Source: CAVSRC01 sp963830205
GTDB taxonomy: Bacteria > Pseudomonadota > Alphaproteobacteria > Rhizobiales > Kaistiaceae
DNA: 64,000 bases
NCBI GenBank assembly: GCA_963830205.1
Contig: CAWHLP010000015.1
Span: 1 to 64,000, forward strand
Direction: 5' to 3'
Shown here piece after piece: positions 39,901 to 48,598 of this stretch. Position 1 is the stretch's first letter; every line of letters begins with the position of its first letter. Made by a program: the position numbers and the translations under genes. The notes beneath the pieces are model-generated. The model saw only the letters and a list, made by a program, of their open reading frames with translations, did no database searches and was not told the origin of the DNA.

Positions 39901-40953
39901 TCAGTCGCCCTGCGGGGCGACCCCTGGCGCGGCGGCGATGACAGCGGATCTTGGGCCGCGTATCTGGCGCGAGAGCGTCACGAAGGGTCGTTCGACCCAC
40001 GCCCAGAACAACGTCGCGCAGCCCAGCGACACGACGATGGCAATGACAAGCGCCGCATACATGGCGACGTCGGAACGGAGGTGCGCCGCGAGGTTGAGCA
40101 CCTTGGTGCCGATGATCCAGTGGAGCAGGTAGAGCGAATAGGAGATCGTCCCCAGAAACGCCAGGGCCGGCAGGCGTGGCCACGGCAGGGTGACCGTTGC
40201 CGCGGCGACGGTGGCGATCAGGGCGGTGGAGAGGGAGTGCTGGTGCCAGCAGACCAGCATGCAGGCCGCGGTCCAGGCGATGGCCTCGGCAGCGGACAGG
40301 CCGCGCCGCATCCTCAGATACTGGATGTAGCCGAGAAGGAAGAAGGCCAGATACGCCAGGACGAGGCGCCCGTCCGAGCAGGCGAGATTGGCCGCCAAGG
40401 CAATCGCCACAACCGCTCTCTGGACGGGCCTCGACCGGCTGGTGATCAAGGCGCCGGCGGCGAGCACGACGATGTAGTACTGGAACTCGATCGCCAGCGT
40501 CCAGAAGACATTGTTCAACCAGCGCGCGCCGGCAAACCAGGGCACCAGGTAGAGCGGATGGAGCGCCAGCGAGAACCACAGGTGCGGGTCGACCTCGCCG
40601 TGGTAGTTGGGCGTCGCGCTGGCTGCCAGAATGATGACCAGGGAAACGAGGACGGCGACGAGGTAGGGCGGCTCGATGCGTATCAGGCGCCGGAGAAAGA
40701 AGGCCATGCCATCCTGCTGCAGGCGATAGTGCTCGCCGAGCGAATAGGGGATGACGAATCCGGAAATCATGAAGAACATTTCGACGCCGGATTGCCCCAG
40801 GCCACCGGTCCATGTCAGAGCGGCAACCGGAAACCAGATCGCTTGCGTGAAGTGGAACCACATGACGCCGCAGGCGGCCAGACCGCGCATGTATTGGATC
40901 GACGCGAGTCGATGCGGTTGGCCGGCTGAATCGCCGAGGTGGTCAAGGCCCAT
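39901..40953 (-). CDS. Acyltransferase 3 family membrane protein
   Basis: A 350-residue polytopic protein with about ten helices. The OafA/NodX-type acyltransferase 3 pattern is clear: SIQYMRGLAACGVMWFHF (catalytic-type His in helix 1), GVEMFFMISGFVI, FFLRRLIRIEPPYL, FWTLAIEFQYYIVV. Such enzymes O-acetylate or acylate surface glycans. ATG 40953 is chosen; an ATG at 41034 would add 27 non-conserved residues. It is convergent with pccA, with a 16-bp gap. Confidence 0.85.
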   Translation of the reverse strand: MGLDHLGDSAGQPHRLASIQYMRGLAACGVMWFHFTQAIWFPVAALTWTGGLGQSGVEMFFMISGFVIPYSLGEHYRLQQDGMAFFLRRLIRIEPPYLVAVLVSLVIILAASATPNYHGEVDPHLWFSLALHPLYLVPWFAGARWLNNVFWTLAIEFQYYIVVLAAGALITSRSRPVQRAVVAIALAANLACSDGRLVLAYLAFFLLGYIQYLRMRRGLSAAEAIAWTAACMLVCWHQHSLSTALIATVAAATVTLPWPRLPALAFLGTISYSLYLLHWIIGTKVLNLAAHLRSDVAMYAALVIAIVVSLGCATLFWAWVERPFVTLSRQIRGPRSAVIAAAPGVAPQGD

Positions 40954-41272
40954 GGTGCAACCATCACTGGCTGCGCTGCGACAGGCAAGGGCTGTGTGCG
41001 GGACTATTGCCCGCGGAGCGAGCTCGGCCAGCACCGCGAGGTGTGGCTGAGCGCGACCGCCTCGACGTCATTGGCGCTCGAATGGCTGAGAAAGATGCGC
41101 GCCGACGCAAGGCTCCCTGATGTTTGCGCGCCCAACTATGGTATCAAACCGCAGAGACAGGCACCCCAGGGGGCATTGTGATGCAGCAAGCGGAGATCAC
41201 CATGGCAAGCCTGTGCTCCCTTCTCGATGATCCGCGCTGCGCCGGCCCCATAACCGAGCGGTCCGCAGACTG
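40954..41272. other. Intergenic region without a recognised gene
   Basis: 319 bp between the divergent acyltransferase and acylphosphatase genes. It must contain both promoters, but I see no convincing boxes, hairpin or conserved RNA. Short open frames here have no recognisable content. Confidence 0.6.
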
Positions 41273-41557
41273 ATGCTTGAGCGTGCCATCCGGGTCATCA
41301 TCAAGGGCCGCGTGCAGGGCGTCGGCTTCCGTGCCTTCCTCGAGCACGAGGCCTTTCGCCACCACATCGCCGGCTGGGTGCGCAACCGGCGCGACGGGAC
41401 CGTCGAGGCGGTCTTCATCGGCGAGAGCGAGGGCATATCGGCGATGATCGCCGAGTGCCGCCACGGTCCGGCGCTGGCCGACGTGCGCGATGTGCTGGTG
41501 ACCGACTATGCCGGGCCGGCGCTCAGCCGCTTCACGACGCTGCCGACGACCGAGTAG
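41273..41557 (+). CDS. acyP: Acylphosphatase
   Basis: A 94-residue acylphosphatase that hydrolyses carboxyl-phosphate bonds. The phosphate cradle GRVQGVGFRAF (catalytic Arg in VGFR) and the GWVRNRRDGTVEAVFIG segment with catalytic Asn are both present. Its last 26 bp overlap the 3' end of the convergent lipB. Confidence 0.93.
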   Translation: MLERAIRVIIKGRVQGVGFRAFLEHEAFRHHIAGWVRNRRDGTVEAVFIGESEGISAMIAECRHGPALADVRDVLVTDYAGPALSRFTTLPTTE

Positions 41558-42281
41558 GCCCGAACAGCGCCTCGAACTCGCGTCGCAGCACGCTGTCGAC
41601 CTCTGCCATCGAGACGATGATGCCGAGGTCGGCGAGGCTGGTGACGCCCTGGCCGCTGATGCCGCAGGGCACGATGCCGGAGAAATGCTCCAGCACCGGA
41701 TCGACGTTGAGGGCGATGCCGTGGAAGGTCACCCAGCGGCGCACGCGGATGCCTATTGCCGCGATCTTGTCCTCGCGGCCGAGCCCCTTGTCGGGGCGCT
41801 TGACCCATATGCCGACCGCGCCCTCCCGCCTGCCGGCGGTGACGTTGAAGGCGGCCAGCGTCCGGATGACCCATTCCTCCAGCGTGTGGACGAAGAGCCT
41901 CAGGTCTGGCTGCCGCCGGTTGAGGTCGAGCATCAGATAGGCCACGCGCTGGCCGGGGCCGTGATAGGTGAACTGGCCGCCGCGCCCGGTGCGGTAGACC
42001 GGGAAGCGGTCCGGCGCCAGCAGGTCGGCGTCCTTGGCGCTGGTGCCGGCGGTGTAGAGCGGCGGGTGCTCCACCAGCCACACACGCTCGGCCGCCGTGC
42101 CATCGCGGATGGCGGCGACCCGCGCCTCCATGACGCGGACGGCCTCGTCATAGTCGACCCGGGCGCCGGCAATGGCCCATTCGACCGGCGGCGCGCCGGC
42201 GGGCAGGCTGAGCGAGCGCGCAGGGCTGGCGTCTGGCGCCGATTCGACCAAGGAATCATGCATGTGCGGCATCTGCTTCAC
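41532..42281 (-). CDS. lipB: Octanoyl-[acyl carrier protein]:protein N-octanoyltransferase
   Basis: LipB moves octanoyl groups from ACP to lipoyl domains, the first step of lipoate synthesis. The family motifs are RGGQFTYHGPGQRVAYLMLDL, the lysine in DKIAAIGIRVRRWVTFHGIALNV, and the acyl-thioester cysteine in GIVPCGISGQGVTSL. The length is 249 residues from ATG 42281. ATG 42272 and 42263 are alternatives, since the first residues are not conserved. Confidence 0.93.
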   Translation of the reverse strand: MKQMPHMHDSLVESAPDASPARSLSLPAGAPPVEWAIAGARVDYDEAVRVMEARVAAIRDGTAAERVWLVEHPPLYTAGTSAKDADLLAPDRFPVYRTGRGGQFTYHGPGQRVAYLMLDLNRRQPDLRLFVHTLEEWVIRTLAAFNVTAGRREGAVGIWVKRPDKGLGREDKIAAIGIRVRRWVTFHGIALNVDPVLEHFSGIVPCGISGQGVTSLADLGIIVSMAEVDSVLRREFEALFGPTRSSAAS

Positions 42282-42419
42282 CCGGCGACGCGCCGGCCTC
42301 TGGCGGGCAATGTAGGGGCTCGGGGGCCGCGAAGGTAGGGTTTCCGGCCCGCCTGTGCAGAGCCCTGCGGTTCGCCTTGTGCGGCAATCCGCGATTTGTT
42401 ACATGGAGCCGCTTTTCCG

Positions 42420-42504
42420 GCGGTCGTGGCGGAATTGGTAGACGCGCAGCGTTGAGGTCGCTGTGGGGCAACCCGTGGAAGTTCGAGTCTTCTCGACCGC
42501 ACCA
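42420..42504 (+). tRNA. tRNA-Leu (anticodon GAG)
   Basis: Acceptor stem GCGGTCG (42420-42426) pairs with CGACCGC (42494-42500); discriminator A, and CCA is encoded (42502-42504). D-loop GGAATTGGTAGACGC, anticodon loop TTGAGGT (anticodon GAG), long class-II variable arm, T-arm GTTCGAGTC. The 85-nt class-II tRNA reads CUC/CUU leucine codons. No integrase or duplicated 3' end is seen nearby. Confidence 0.97.
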
Positions 42505-42709
42505 AACTCTCGTTTCAGCGCTGACATGCGGCCGGCCGCATAGGGCATGGCCCGGCGGTTGCCGGCCGCGCTTGGCATGGCGTGTGGCCCTGGCGCCGCC
42601 GAAGCTGGCGAGCAGCGCCTTCTTGGCCGGCATGTCCAGCAGATGGGCTCCCGCAGCGCTCCGCGGATGGACTGGACTGGACCGGACTGCCGACTCCGGT
42701 CGTGCGGCC

Positions 42710-43555
42710 CTATTTCTGCGGGCCGAAAGAGGCGAGGTCGCGCTCGGCGCGGAACACGTTGGCGTAGAGATTGGCGACCCACTGGCGCCCGTTCGACGTC
42801 ACCTGCAGGTAGCGGATGGCGGTCTGGATGAAGGGCGAGATCATGTTCCAGTAGAACTGCGGATAGCGCTCGACCAGGTCGGCGGGATTGCCGTAGTCGA
42901 GCTGCCGGTTGAGGCCGGCCTCCTCGAACTCGTAATAGAGCGCGTTGGCCTTGCGGATGTAGTGGGGGTCGCCGAGTTGGCCGATCAGGTCGGCGGCGCG
43001 CAGCAGGCCGACCTCTTCGTCCACCGCGTCGAGGTCGGCGGGCATGTTGCCGGGGAAGCGCGTGCCCTCGATGGCGCGGCAGATGCGCTCGGCGTCGATG
43101 AGCGCGATATCGTCGAAGCGGTGTTTGACGAAGAGCTTGGAGCGGTCGACGTGATAGGGGGTGAGCGCCGCGTCGGAGGAGCCGCGCGGCACCTTCACCT
43201 TGTGGCCTTCCGCATCGATCACATAGCCGTCGTCGCCGTCGCCGGGCAGCAGGCCGCGGACATAGCCGATGTCGTGGAACAGGCAGGCGATGATCATGTG
43301 GGCGTAGTCGCTGGCCGGCATGTCGGAGCGCAGCGCCCGGCCGCGCAGGATGTCGTGGCCGGCGAGCGTCACCAGCATGGTGTGCTCGACATTGTGGTAG
43401 AGCGCGTCGCTGTTGCCGATGCATTCGAGTGCAATGCGCGCGACCGAGGGGACGAGCTCGACCAGCCGGCTGTCGGAGGTTCCGTAGCGGCGCTTCATGT
43501 AGTCGGAGATGAAGTGGCCGAGGGCGTCGGCGGTGAGTTCGGGGACCGTGATCAT
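42710..43555 (-). CDS. HD-domain metal-dependent phosphohydrolase
   Basis: A 281-residue HD-superfamily protein. Metal ligands are visible as YHNVEHTMLV (His), IIACLFHDIGYVRG (His-Asp) and a later DLDAVDEEVGLLRAADLIGQLGD. The substrate (nucleotide or cyclic nucleotide) is unknown. There is no sensor or GGDEF domain. It is divergent from the oxidoreductase gene at 43805, with a 249-bp regulatory gap in which no clear boxes were found. Confidence 0.8.
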   Translation of the reverse strand: MITVPELTADALGHFISDYMKRRYGTSDSRLVELVPSVARIALECIGNSDALYHNVEHTMLVTLAGHDILRGRALRSDMPASDYAHMIIACLFHDIGYVRGLLPGDGDDGYVIDAEGHKVKVPRGSSDAALTPYHVDRSKLFVKHRFDDIALIDAERICRAIEGTRFPGNMPADLDAVDEEVGLLRAADLIGQLGDPHYIRKANALYYEFEEAGLNRQLDYGNPADLVERYPQFYWNMISPFIQTAIRYLQVTSNGRQWVANLYANVFRAERDLASFGPQK

Positions 43556-43804
43556 CGGCGTCGCTCTTCAGGTGCGGCGGCAGCCCGCCGGGGGTTCCAG
43601 AGTCGTACAGATGACCCGGATCTTTCGCAATTGGATGATGCAGTGTCCGATTGCAGGCGGCGGATTTCCGCGCTTTTTGCGGGGGCAGGGCGGCGTCGCG
43701 GCGTATTTCAGGTGATAGCAATTGTTTATGGGCATGGCCGGGCGTGCCCGTCTATCTTGCGCCCCAGATTCGGGCGGGCGGGAGCGACGGAGTGCGAGTA
43801 GAGG

Positions 43805-44752
43805 GTGACTAGCGGGCAGCGCATCAGGGTTGGCGTCGTCGGTCTCGGCGCTTTTGGGCGGCACCACGCCCGCCACTTTGCCGGCCATCCTGCGGCTGAT
43901 CTGGTCGCCGTCGCGGACATCGACCGCGCCCGTGCCGAGACGGTTGCCGCCGATAGCGGCAGCGAGGCCTTGACCGAGCACCGCGCGCTCATCGGCAAGG
44001 TCGATGCCGTGTCGATCGCCGTTCCGGCGGTCCAGCACCACGCCGTCGCCGCCGACTTCCTCGATGCCGGCGTGCATGTCTTCATCGAGAAGCCGATCGC
44101 CGTCGACAGCGCCGCCGCCGAGGACCTCGTCGCCCGTGCCGAGCGAGCCGGCGTCGTGCTCCAGGTCGGGCACATCGAACGCTTCTCGCCGGCGGTCGCC
44201 GCGCTGGCGGCGCGCCTCGTCAATCCCCGCCGCATCGCCGCGGTGCGCCAGACCAAGTGGAGCGGGCGCGCCGTTGACGTCGACGTCATCCTCGACCTGA
44301 TGATCCACGACATCGACCTGGTGCTGACGCTCGCCGCCGCGCCGGTGGTGTCGGTGGCGGCAAACGGTGCGGCGACGGTGAGCGGCCGGACCGACGAGGC
44401 GGAAGCCTGGCTGACCTTCGCCAACGGCACCGTCGCCACGCTGTCGGTGAGCCGTTCGGCGGCGGAGAACCGGCGCCGCCTGAAGGTCACCGAGCCGGAC
44501 ATGATCTATGTCGCCGACCTCGCCGGCCCGACCCTTTTTGCCCGCCGCCGCGCCGGGCGCGGCGAGGCCGAATCGGTTCCACTCATCTCCCACGACAATC
44601 TCGGCGCCGAGATTGCCGCCTTCCTTGACAGCGTCGCCAACGGAACGCCGCCGCTGGTCGATGGACGGGCGGGAGCTGCGGCGCTAGCCATTGCCGAGCG
44701 CATCCAGGCGGCCATCGCCGGCGGATCGCAGCCGGCCAGACGGAGCATGTAA
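43805..44752 (+). CDS. Gfo/Idh/MocA oxidoreductase, probable UDP-GlcNAc 3-dehydrogenase
   Basis: A 315-residue NAD(P)-dependent sugar dehydrogenase: Rossmann motif VGVVGLGAFGRHHARHF, then AVPAVQHHAVAADFLDAGVHVFIEKPIAVD with the catalytic Lys of EKP, and DLMIHDIDLVLTL. Start is GTG 43805. It is followed 5 bp later by a DegT aminotransferase. This oxidoreductase-aminotransferase pairing is the GnnA-GnnB arrangement that makes UDP-GlcNAc3N for 2,3-diaminoglucose lipid A in several Hyphomicrobiales. The specific assignment is inference. Confidence 0.75.
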   Translation: MTSGQRIRVGVVGLGAFGRHHARHFAGHPAADLVAVADIDRARAETVAADSGSEALTEHRALIGKVDAVSIAVPAVQHHAVAADFLDAGVHVFIEKPIAVDSAAAEDLVARAERAGVVLQVGHIERFSPAVAALAARLVNPRRIAAVRQTKWSGRAVDVDVILDLMIHDIDLVLTLAAAPVVSVAANGAATVSGRTDEAEAWLTFANGTVATLSVSRSAAENRRRLKVTEPDMIYVADLAGPTLFARRRAGRGEAESVPLISHDNLGAEIAAFLDSVANGTPPLVDGRAGAAALAIAERIQAAIAGGSQPARRSM

Positions 44753-44757
44753 GAACA

Positions 44758-45912
44758 ATGAGCCCAACACGCCCGGCGCTTGCCGTCGCCGCGGACAGCC
44801 GCATCCAGCATTTCGACGTCCAGCGCCAGCTTGCGCGGCTGGGAGGCGACATCCGCCGCCACACGGACGCGGTCTTCGCCCACGGCCAGTTCATCCTCGG
44901 CCCGGAGGTGACGCTGCTTGAGCAGCGGCTGGCTGCCTATGCCGGCGCCGGCCATGCCATCGGCGTGTCGAGCGGGCGCGATGCGCTCGCCATCGCCATG
45001 ATGGCGATGGGGGTCAAGGCGGGCGACGCCGTCTTCGTGCCGGGCTTCACCTTCGCCGCTACCGCCGGGTCGGTGGTCTCGGTCGGCGCCACGCCGGTCT
45101 TCGTCGATGTCGATGCGGCGACCTTCAACATGGATGCGGACGATCTCGAAAGCGCCGTCGCGGAGACCGTCGCGGAGGGCAAGCTGACGCCGCGCGTGGT
45201 GATGCCGGTCGACCTCTACGGCCTGCCGGCCGACTACAAGGCGATCACGGCCGTCGCCGCGCGCCACGGCATGACGGTGCTCGCCGATGCGGCGCAGAGC
45301 TTCGGCGGCGCCGCCGGCAACAAGCGCGTCGGCGCGCTGGCGCCGATCAGCGCCGTGAGCTTCTACCCGACCAAGCCGCTCGGCTGCTACGGCGATGGCG
45401 GTGCGATCCTGGCCGAGGATGCTGTCCTTGCCGAAGCTGTGCGCATGATCCGCTCGCACGGCCGCGCCGGCGACGGCGACGAGGCCCAGGTGCTGGGCGT
45501 CACCGGCCGCCTCGACACGCTGCAGGCCGCCGTCCTGCTCGCCAAGCTCGCGGTCTTCGACGACGAGTTGGCGCGCCGCCGGGCCATCGCCGAGCGCTAC
45601 ACGGCGGCGCTCGCCGACGTGGTCACCGTGCCGCGCATGCCGGCGGGCTACGACAGCGCGTTTGCGCTCTACACCATCCGCGCGTCCGACCGCGACGGCG
45701 TGCGCCAGCGGCTCGACGGCATGGGCATCGGCACTGGCCTGTTCTACCGGCTGGCGCTGCACCAGCACCCGGCCTTCAAGGACTACAACGGCCGCCAGCT
45801 GCCGGTTTCGGAGATGCTCGCCAACGAGGTCCTCAGCCTGCCGGTCCATCCCGACCTCACCGACAGCGAGGTCGAGCGCGTCATCGCCGCCGTCCGCGCC
45901 GCGGTCGGCTGA
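44758..45912 (+). CDS. DegT/DnrJ/EryC1 aminotransferase, probable UDP-sugar 3-transaminase
   Basis: A 384-residue PLP-dependent sugar aminotransferase. GVSSGRDALAIAMMAMGV (cofactor phosphate site), VFVPGFTFAATAGSVVSVGATPVFVDVD, DAAQSFGGAAGNKRVG and the PLP-lysine segment SFYPTKPLGCYGDGGA are all present. It lies 5 bp behind the Gfo/Idh/MocA gene, and together they fit the GnnA/GnnB pair for UDP-GlcNAc3N. O-antigen amino-sugar synthesis is the alternative. Confidence 0.78.
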   Translation: MSPTRPALAVAADSRIQHFDVQRQLARLGGDIRRHTDAVFAHGQFILGPEVTLLEQRLAAYAGAGHAIGVSSGRDALAIAMMAMGVKAGDAVFVPGFTFAATAGSVVSVGATPVFVDVDAATFNMDADDLESAVAETVAEGKLTPRVVMPVDLYGLPADYKAITAVAARHGMTVLADAAQSFGGAAGNKRVGALAPISAVSFYPTKPLGCYGDGGAILAEDAVLAEAVRMIRSHGRAGDGDEAQVLGVTGRLDTLQAAVLLAKLAVFDDELARRRAIAERYTAALADVVTVPRMPAGYDSAFALYTIRASDRDGVRQRLDGMGIGTGLFYRLALHQHPAFKDYNGRQLPVSEMLANEVLSLPVHPDLTDSEVERVIAAVRAAVG

Positions 45913-46061
45913 TCGCACTTTCGCTGCATGCCGTTCCCGGACGCGCTGCGACGCGCGGCGGTGCAGTGCGCCTTCGATCTGCCTGGGTTGACCGGCGGCG
46001 GCCGGCAGTCCCATTCTGCCGCTCCTGCCATGTCACGCATGTCTTCAGAAAGGATCAGCCG

Positions 46062-46892
46062 GTGCAGATGGTCGCGGCACACGGGGCGCATATGCCCGTC
46101 ATCGGTTACGGAACCTTCCGCGCCAGCGGCGAGGAGTGCGCCCGCGGCGTCGCCGAGGCGCTTCATGTCGGCTACCGCGCCGTCGATACCGCCGCCGGCT
46201 ACCGCAACGAGGACAAGGTGGGCGAAGGCATCCGCGCTTCCGGCGTCAGGCGCGAGGACATCTTCATCACCACCAAGGTGGCGCCGGAGGATGCCGAGGA
46301 GGGCGCCTTCAAGGCATCGGTCGAGCGCAGCCTCAAGCTGCTCGGCGTCGACCAAGTCGACCTGCTGCTCATCCACTGGCCGAGCAAGACGGTGCCGATC
46401 GCCGATACCATCGCCACCCTCAATGCCTGCCGCGACGCCGGCTGGACGCGCCACATCGGCGTGTCGAACTTCACCGTCAAGCTGCTCGCCGAGGCGTGGG
46501 CGGCGACCCGGGCGCCGCTCATCACCAATCAGTGCGAGTTCCATCCCTATCTCAATCAGGACACGCTGATGGCTGCCTGCCGCGAATACGGGATGATCTT
46601 TTCCGCCTATTCGCCGATTGGCCGCGGCGCCGTGCTCGCCGACCCGGTGATCAGCCGCATCGCCAGGGTCAGGGGCGTCACGCCGGCCCAGGTGGCGCTG
46701 CGCTGGGCCATCCAGCACGAGACCATGGTCGCCATCGCCAAGAGCGTCACGCCCGAGCGTATCCGCTCGAACTTCGACCTCTTCACCTTCACGCTCAACG
46801 ACTCCGAAATGGAGGAGATCACGGCGCTGTCGCGCACGCACAAGCTGCGGTTGGCGAACCAGCCGGCGATCGCGCCGGACTGGGACGAGTGA
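46062..46892 (+). CDS. Aldo/keto reductase (2,5-diketo-D-gluconate reductase-like)
   Basis: A 276-residue AKR: Asp/Tyr in VDTAAGYRNEDKVGEG, Lys in IFITTKVAPED, His in LLIHWPSK, and the cofactor motif AIAKSVTPERIRSNFDLF. It is closest to the DkgA/DkgB/AKR5 type. The start is GTG 46062, placed 7 nt after AAAGGA. ATG 46068 is possible. It is unrelated to the AKR at 20614 beyond the superfamily. Confidence 0.87.
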   Translation: MQMVAAHGAHMPVIGYGTFRASGEECARGVAEALHVGYRAVDTAAGYRNEDKVGEGIRASGVRREDIFITTKVAPEDAEEGAFKASVERSLKLLGVDQVDLLLIHWPSKTVPIADTIATLNACRDAGWTRHIGVSNFTVKLLAEAWAATRAPLITNQCEFHPYLNQDTLMAACREYGMIFSAYSPIGRGAVLADPVISRIARVRGVTPAQVALRWAIQHETMVAIAKSVTPERIRSNFDLFTFTLNDSEMEEITALSRTHKLRLANQPAIAPDWDE

Positions 46893-46920
46893 CCGCCGCG
46901 GGGAGCGCGCAAGAAGCGCT

Positions 46921-47490
46921 CTAGCGTGGCGCCGGGAAGAACGGGAACAGCGGCCGGACCCGGCGGTTGCGCTTGCCGGTCTGCCCGGTCGTGACGGCGG
47001 CGCTCGCCACCGTCACGCCGCCGGCAAAGGAGCTGCCGCCGCTGATCTGCACGATGGTGCTTGCCATGTTCTCGCGCGTCACCAGACCCCAGAGGATGGC
47101 GGCATTGGTGACCGAGATGCGCACGCAGCCGTGCGAGACGGCGCGGCCAAGACCGCGCTCATAGGTGCCGTGCACCGCGTCGCCGCTCCCCGTGAAGAAG
47201 ATCGAATAGGGCATCGGCGCGTTGTCGTATTCCACGCTGCGATGGGTCCTGTCCATGCGGAACGGCCGGAAGGTGCCGCTCGGCGTCTCGTAGCCGGGCC
47301 TGCCGGTCGACACCGGCCACTCGTAGAGCCGCCGGCCGTCGACGGTCACGGTCATGCGCTGGGTGGATTTGTTGACGTTGATCAGGATGTCGGCGCTGGC
47401 CGTCTGGCCAAGCGCCAAAGTGACCAGGCAGGCCACGGCCAATGTTGCGATGCAGTGTTTGGTGCGCACGGCAGTCCCCCTCCGATCCAT
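46921..47490 (-). CDS. L,D-transpeptidase (YkuD domain)
   Basis: A 189-residue exported protein. After a signal peptide (ATLAVACLVTLALGQTASA) comes a YkuD catalytic domain: ILINVNKSTQRMTVTVDGRRLYEWPVSTGRPGYETPSGTF, and the active-site block HGTYERGLGRAVSHGCVRIS with the nucleophilic Cys. Such enzymes make 3-3 cross-links or anchor proteins to peptidoglycan. It ends in a basic Pro/Arg tail. ATG 47490 or GTG 47469 could start it. Confidence 0.9.
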   Translation of the reverse strand: MDRRGTAVRTKHCIATLAVACLVTLALGQTASADILINVNKSTQRMTVTVDGRRLYEWPVSTGRPGYETPSGTFRPFRMDRTHRSVEYDNAPMPYSIFFTGSGDAVHGTYERGLGRAVSHGCVRISVTNAAILWGLVTRENMASTIVQISGGSSFAGGVTVASAAVTTGQTGKRNRRVRPLFPFFPAPR

Positions 47491-47660
47491 GCTCAGCCCC
47501 TGCGCTAAGCTCGAAGTCCATGATGTCGCGGCAGCGTAAACGTTTCAACAACAGGCTGGTAACAACCTGCTGATCGACAGGCTATTCTATCCACCGTCCC
47601 GCGCCAACCCGGATTTGCGCTCTTGGGCGACGCGCGGGATACTTTCGCCGCGCCTCCGGT

Positions 47661-47861
47661 CTATCGCCCGAAAGCCTGGTTCCACAGTTGCCTGGCACGG
47701 CTCATCTGGTCGTTGACCAGCCTGCCGAGCACGTCCCAATTGATGATCTGCTGCTGCTCGAGCGCCGGCGCAGCCGACTTGGACGGCACCATGCTGTCGT
47801 GGACGAACGCCGCCCCGATGGTGATGGCTATGCCGATGATGATGCCTTGGATCAGACGCAT
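47661..47861 (-). CDS. Small single-span membrane protein
   Basis: A 66-residue protein: an N-terminal helix (IQGIIIGIAITIGAAFVHDSMV), a short linker, and an amphipathic segment LEQQQIINWDVLGRLVNDQMSRARQLWNQAFGR. The composition and a clean start make it credible, but I do not recognise a family. It lies alone between the L,D-transpeptidase and a P-loop kinase. Confidence 0.6.
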   Translation of the reverse strand: MRLIQGIIIGIAITIGAAFVHDSMVPSKSAAPALEQQQIINWDVLGRLVNDQMSRARQLWNQAFGR

Positions 47862-48046
47862 GACAGGGCCCCCGCCGCCGGGATCGATTGATGCTGTCCG
47901 GCTGGCAAGTGTGGGCCAGAACGGCGGTTTCGGGAAGAGGGGGCAGGCGGCCGCTGCTCACCTGCGGCCTTTCGCGCTTGGCAGCGCGGGAGGCGAACGC
48001 TATGAGACGCAGCCCTCCAAGCTCCCCCATGAGGCATGCCAGCGTC

Positions 48047-48598
48047 ATGCAGCGCATCGTCATCGTCGGCCGTTCCGGCTCGGGCAAGTCGACGCTGGCG
48101 CGGGCGCTCGGCGAATGCCTCGGCCTGCCGGTCACCCATCTCGATGCGCTCTACTGGCAGCCCGGCTGGCAGCCGACGCCGGACCGGCCGGCCTTCGACG
48201 CGCGCGTGCTGGAGATCGTCGCCGGCGAGCGCTGGATCATCGACGGCGGCTACACAAGCACGCTGCCGCAGCGGCTCCGGCGCGCCGACACGGTCGTCGT
48301 GATGATGGCGCCGCTGTGGCTGTGTCTCCGGCGGGTTCTGTGGCGGCTTGTCGCGTACCGTGGCGGCAGGACGCGGCCGGACATGGCGCCGGGCTGTCCG
48401 GAGAAGGTCGATCTTGAATTTCTCGGCTACATCCTCAGCTTCCGCCGCAAGAGCCTGCCCGAGATCGAAGCCAAGATCGCCGCGCATTTCGCGGGCGAGC
48501 CTGTTCGCCTGTGGCGCCCGTCCGCGATTGCCGCGTTCGTGGCGCAGGCGGAGCGCGATCAGCCCAAGATCGCGCCGATGCCGCGCCAGATGACGTAG
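48047..48598 (+). CDS. P-loop kinase of the topology-modulation/FlaR-like family
   Basis: About 183 residues. The P-loop IVGRSGSGKSTLARALGECLGLPVTHLDALYWQPGW is at the very N-terminus, followed by WIIDGGYTSTLPQRLRRADTVV and an Arg-rich lid. The family resembles adenylate kinase and is annotated as topology modulation or FlaR-like, without a known substrate. ATG 48047 is preferred; ATG 48029 is possible. The 3' end overlaps the convergent TauE gene by 40 bp. Confidence 0.75.
   Translation: MQRIVIVGRSGSGKSTLARALGECLGLPVTHLDALYWQPGWQPTPDRPAFDARVLEIVAGERWIIDGGYTSTLPQRLRRADTVVVMMAPLWLCLRRVLWRLVAYRGGRTRPDMAPGCPEKVDLEFLGYILSFRRKSLPEIEAKIAAHFAGEPVRLWRPSAIAAFVAQAERDQPKIAPMPRQMT

Noticed and set aside
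42420..42504. tRNA-Leu as an integration site for a mobile island
   Set aside because: No integrase and no duplicated tRNA 3' end within the window. Both flanks are housekeeping genes.
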